Shown here: positions 5,824-7,082 of the stretch, in pieces
Position numbering within the stretch: position 1 is the stretch's first letter
Layout: the number at the start of each line of letters is the position of its first letter
Source of the DNA: Betaproteobacteria bacterium
GTDB lineage: Bacteria > Pseudomonadota > Gammaproteobacteria > Burkholderiales > Burkholderiaceae_C
Length of the DNA stretch: 7,082 bases
NCBI GenBank assembly: GCA_009922295.1
Contig: RFWA01000125.1
Location: 1 to 7,082, forward strand
Direction: 5' to 3'
Notes under the pieces: generated by a model
Told to the model about the DNA's origin: nothing
Seen by the model: only the letters and a program-made list of their open reading frames with translations
The model's database searches: none
Program-made: the position numbers and the translations under genes

Positions 5824-7082
5824 TCAATGGCGCAGACCCGCCGCTGGCACCCGCGCCTTGCGGTTCGGGTCTGGCGGCTGAGGCCGCAACACGGCCACCG
5901 TGAGCTGGTCGTCACCAAAATAGCGGGCGGCCACCGACTGCACTTGCGCCGCGCTGACGCCGCGCAAACGCTCAATGAGCCGATCACCCGCATCCAGTGG
6001 CAATCCTTGCACCCACTGGCTGCCGATCTCGCGCGCCTGATTAAAGACCGAATCAAGCTTGTACACCTGGGCCGCCACCCATTGGGTCTTGACGCGGGTC
6101 AACTCAGCTTCGCTAACGCCTTCACGAGCAATGCGTTCAAGCTGCGCCCGAAGCGCTGCTTCTACCTCAGCCGCGGTCTTGCCCGGCGCCGGTGTGGCGC
6201 CCAGCGAGAACAGTTGCGGTCCCCGGCCCCACAGACCGTTGTAGGCCCAGGCGTTGTCGGCCAGGCGCTCTGCGCCCTGCGTGAGGCTGCGGTCCAGTCG
6301 GGCGCCACTGTAGCCATCCAAAACCGCCGACAGCACCGTGAGCGCCAAGGCGTCATCAGCGGCGGCACCGGCGCTCGCGTCCAGCCCTGAGAGGCCGGGA
6401 ACCTTGAAGGCCAGGGTGACCTGCGCCTGCTCAGCCGGCGCCTTGTGCTCCAGACGGCGCATACCAGTCTGAATGGGCTCGGTGCGGGGTTTACGCGCCG
6501 GCACTGCACGTGCCGGAATCGCACCGTAGTACTGCTCAGCCCACTGACGGACCTGTGACACATCCACATCGCCGGCCACCACCACCGCCGCATTGGCCGG
6601 CACATACCAGCGTTGGTAAAACTCACGCACGTCGGTGGCCGTCATGGCGTCAAGGTCGCTCATCCAGCCCACAATAGGCCGACGGTAGGGGGAGGCCAGG
6701 AACACCGACGCCGCAAGCGCCTCGCTCATCATGGCGCGCGGACTGTCCTCGGTGCGCAGGCGGCGCTCCTCCTTGACCACCTCAATCTCTTTGGCAAACT
6801 CGGCATCAGGCCACTGGCTACGGCCAAAGCGGTCGGCCTCCAGCCGCATCACATCGGCCAAGCGGTTGGCCGGAATCTGCTGGTAATAGCCGGTGTAGTC
6901 CTTGCTGGTGAAGGCGTTCTCGCGGCCGCCCAATGCCGCTACCCGGCGAGAAAATTCACCCGCATTGAGCTCGGCTGAGCCTTTGAACATCATGTGCTCC
7001 AACACATGGGCCACACCGGAGCTGCCGTCCACCTCGTCCATGGAGCCCACCCGCAGCCACAGCATGTGCACCGCCGTCGGGG
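5824..7082 (-). CDS. M16 family zinc metallopeptidase, catalytic subunit, 5' end outside window
   Basis: At least 419 residues are visible and the frame runs off the right edge; sequence before the GTG at 7069-7071 still reads P-T-A-V as in relatives, so that GTG is internal. Seen: MDEVDGSSGVAHVLEHMMFKG with the inverted zinc motif H-V-L-E-H at about 6994-7008, and the third zinc ligand Glu in EIEVVKEERR, 75 residues after the second His. The catalytic site HxxEHx74E is thus complete. FYQRWYVPANAAVVVAGDVD closes the first domain. The second domain lacks an HxxEH, as expected. Family members cut oligopeptides or small unfolded proteins; with an exported partner next door, this one probably acts in the periplasm, though its own signal peptide is outside the window. 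It is the first visible gene of the leftward operon and its stop lies 21 bases before the partner's ATG. Confidence 0.94.
   Translation of the reverse strand, partial: PTAVHMLWLRVGSMDEVDGSSGVAHVLEHMMFKGSAELNAGEFSRRVAALGGRENAFTSKDYTGYYQQIPANRLADVMRLEADRFGRSQWPDAEFAKEIEVVKEERRLRTEDSPRAMMSEALAASVFLASPYRRPIVGWMSDLDAMTATDVREFYQRWYVPANAAVVVAGDVDVSQVRQWAEQYYGAIPARAVPARKPRTEPIQTGMRRLEHKAPAEQAQVTLAFKVPGLSGLDASAGAAADDALALTVLSAVLDGYSGARLDRSLTQGAERLADNAWAYNGLWGRGPQLFSLGATPAPGKTAAEVEAALRAQLERIAREGVSEAELTRVKTQWVAAQVYKLDSVFNQAREIGSQWVQGLPLDAGDRLIERLRGVSAAQVQSVAARYFGDDQLTVAVLRPQPPDPNRKARVPAAGLRH

Overview
The window looks like chromosomal DNA from a GC-rich betaproteobacterium. The closest fit is the family Comamonadaceae (order Burkholderiales), of the Rhodoferax/Polaromonas/Hydrogenophaga type. 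This rests on codon use, on the wording of the CoaD, RsmD and M16 proteins, and on the order M16 protease, M16 protease, rsmD, coaD, which I know from that family. No database search was possible, so the genus is a guess. Coding density is very high and no gap reaches 300 bases.

Bases 1-1747, plus strand: the 3' part of a tetratricopeptide (TTC38/StaR-like) protein gene, entering from outside the window, then a small alpha/beta hydrolase gene 36 bases later. The pair may share a transcript. It meets the leftward genes tail to tail at about 1747-1778.

Bases 1778-7082, minus strand, read from right to left: a catalytic M16 zinc protease (5' end outside the window), a non-catalytic M16 partner with a signal peptide, a choline-sulfatase-like gene (betC family), rsmD (16S rRNA m2G966 methyltransferase) and coaD (phosphopantetheine adenylyltransferase). 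Gaps are 21, 42, -8 and 46 bases, so this looks like one operon whose promoter lies outside the window. The two M16 proteins probably work together as an envelope protease. RsmD and CoaD are housekeeping enzymes of ribosome modification and coenzyme A synthesis.

The most notable thing here is the choline-sulfatase gene. It is an unexpected passenger between the M16 pair and rsmD, far from any visible choline or betaine gene. Its reading frame is open to the end and it keeps the formylglycine site (CAPSR) and the choline-sulfatase C-terminal signature. About 15 codons are missing in frame, exactly where the family carries its metal-binding SDHGDMLGERGLW motif. The product should therefore be unable to work as a normal sulfatase. 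Lesser curiosities are an 11-base direct repeat over the M16 stop codon next to this gene, an 8-base betC/rsmD overlap with a GTG start, an AT-rich patch encoding a signal peptide, and a small hairpin abutting the coaD ribosome binding site. I see no evidence for a wholly new multi-gene system, RNA gene, CRISPR array or mobile element.
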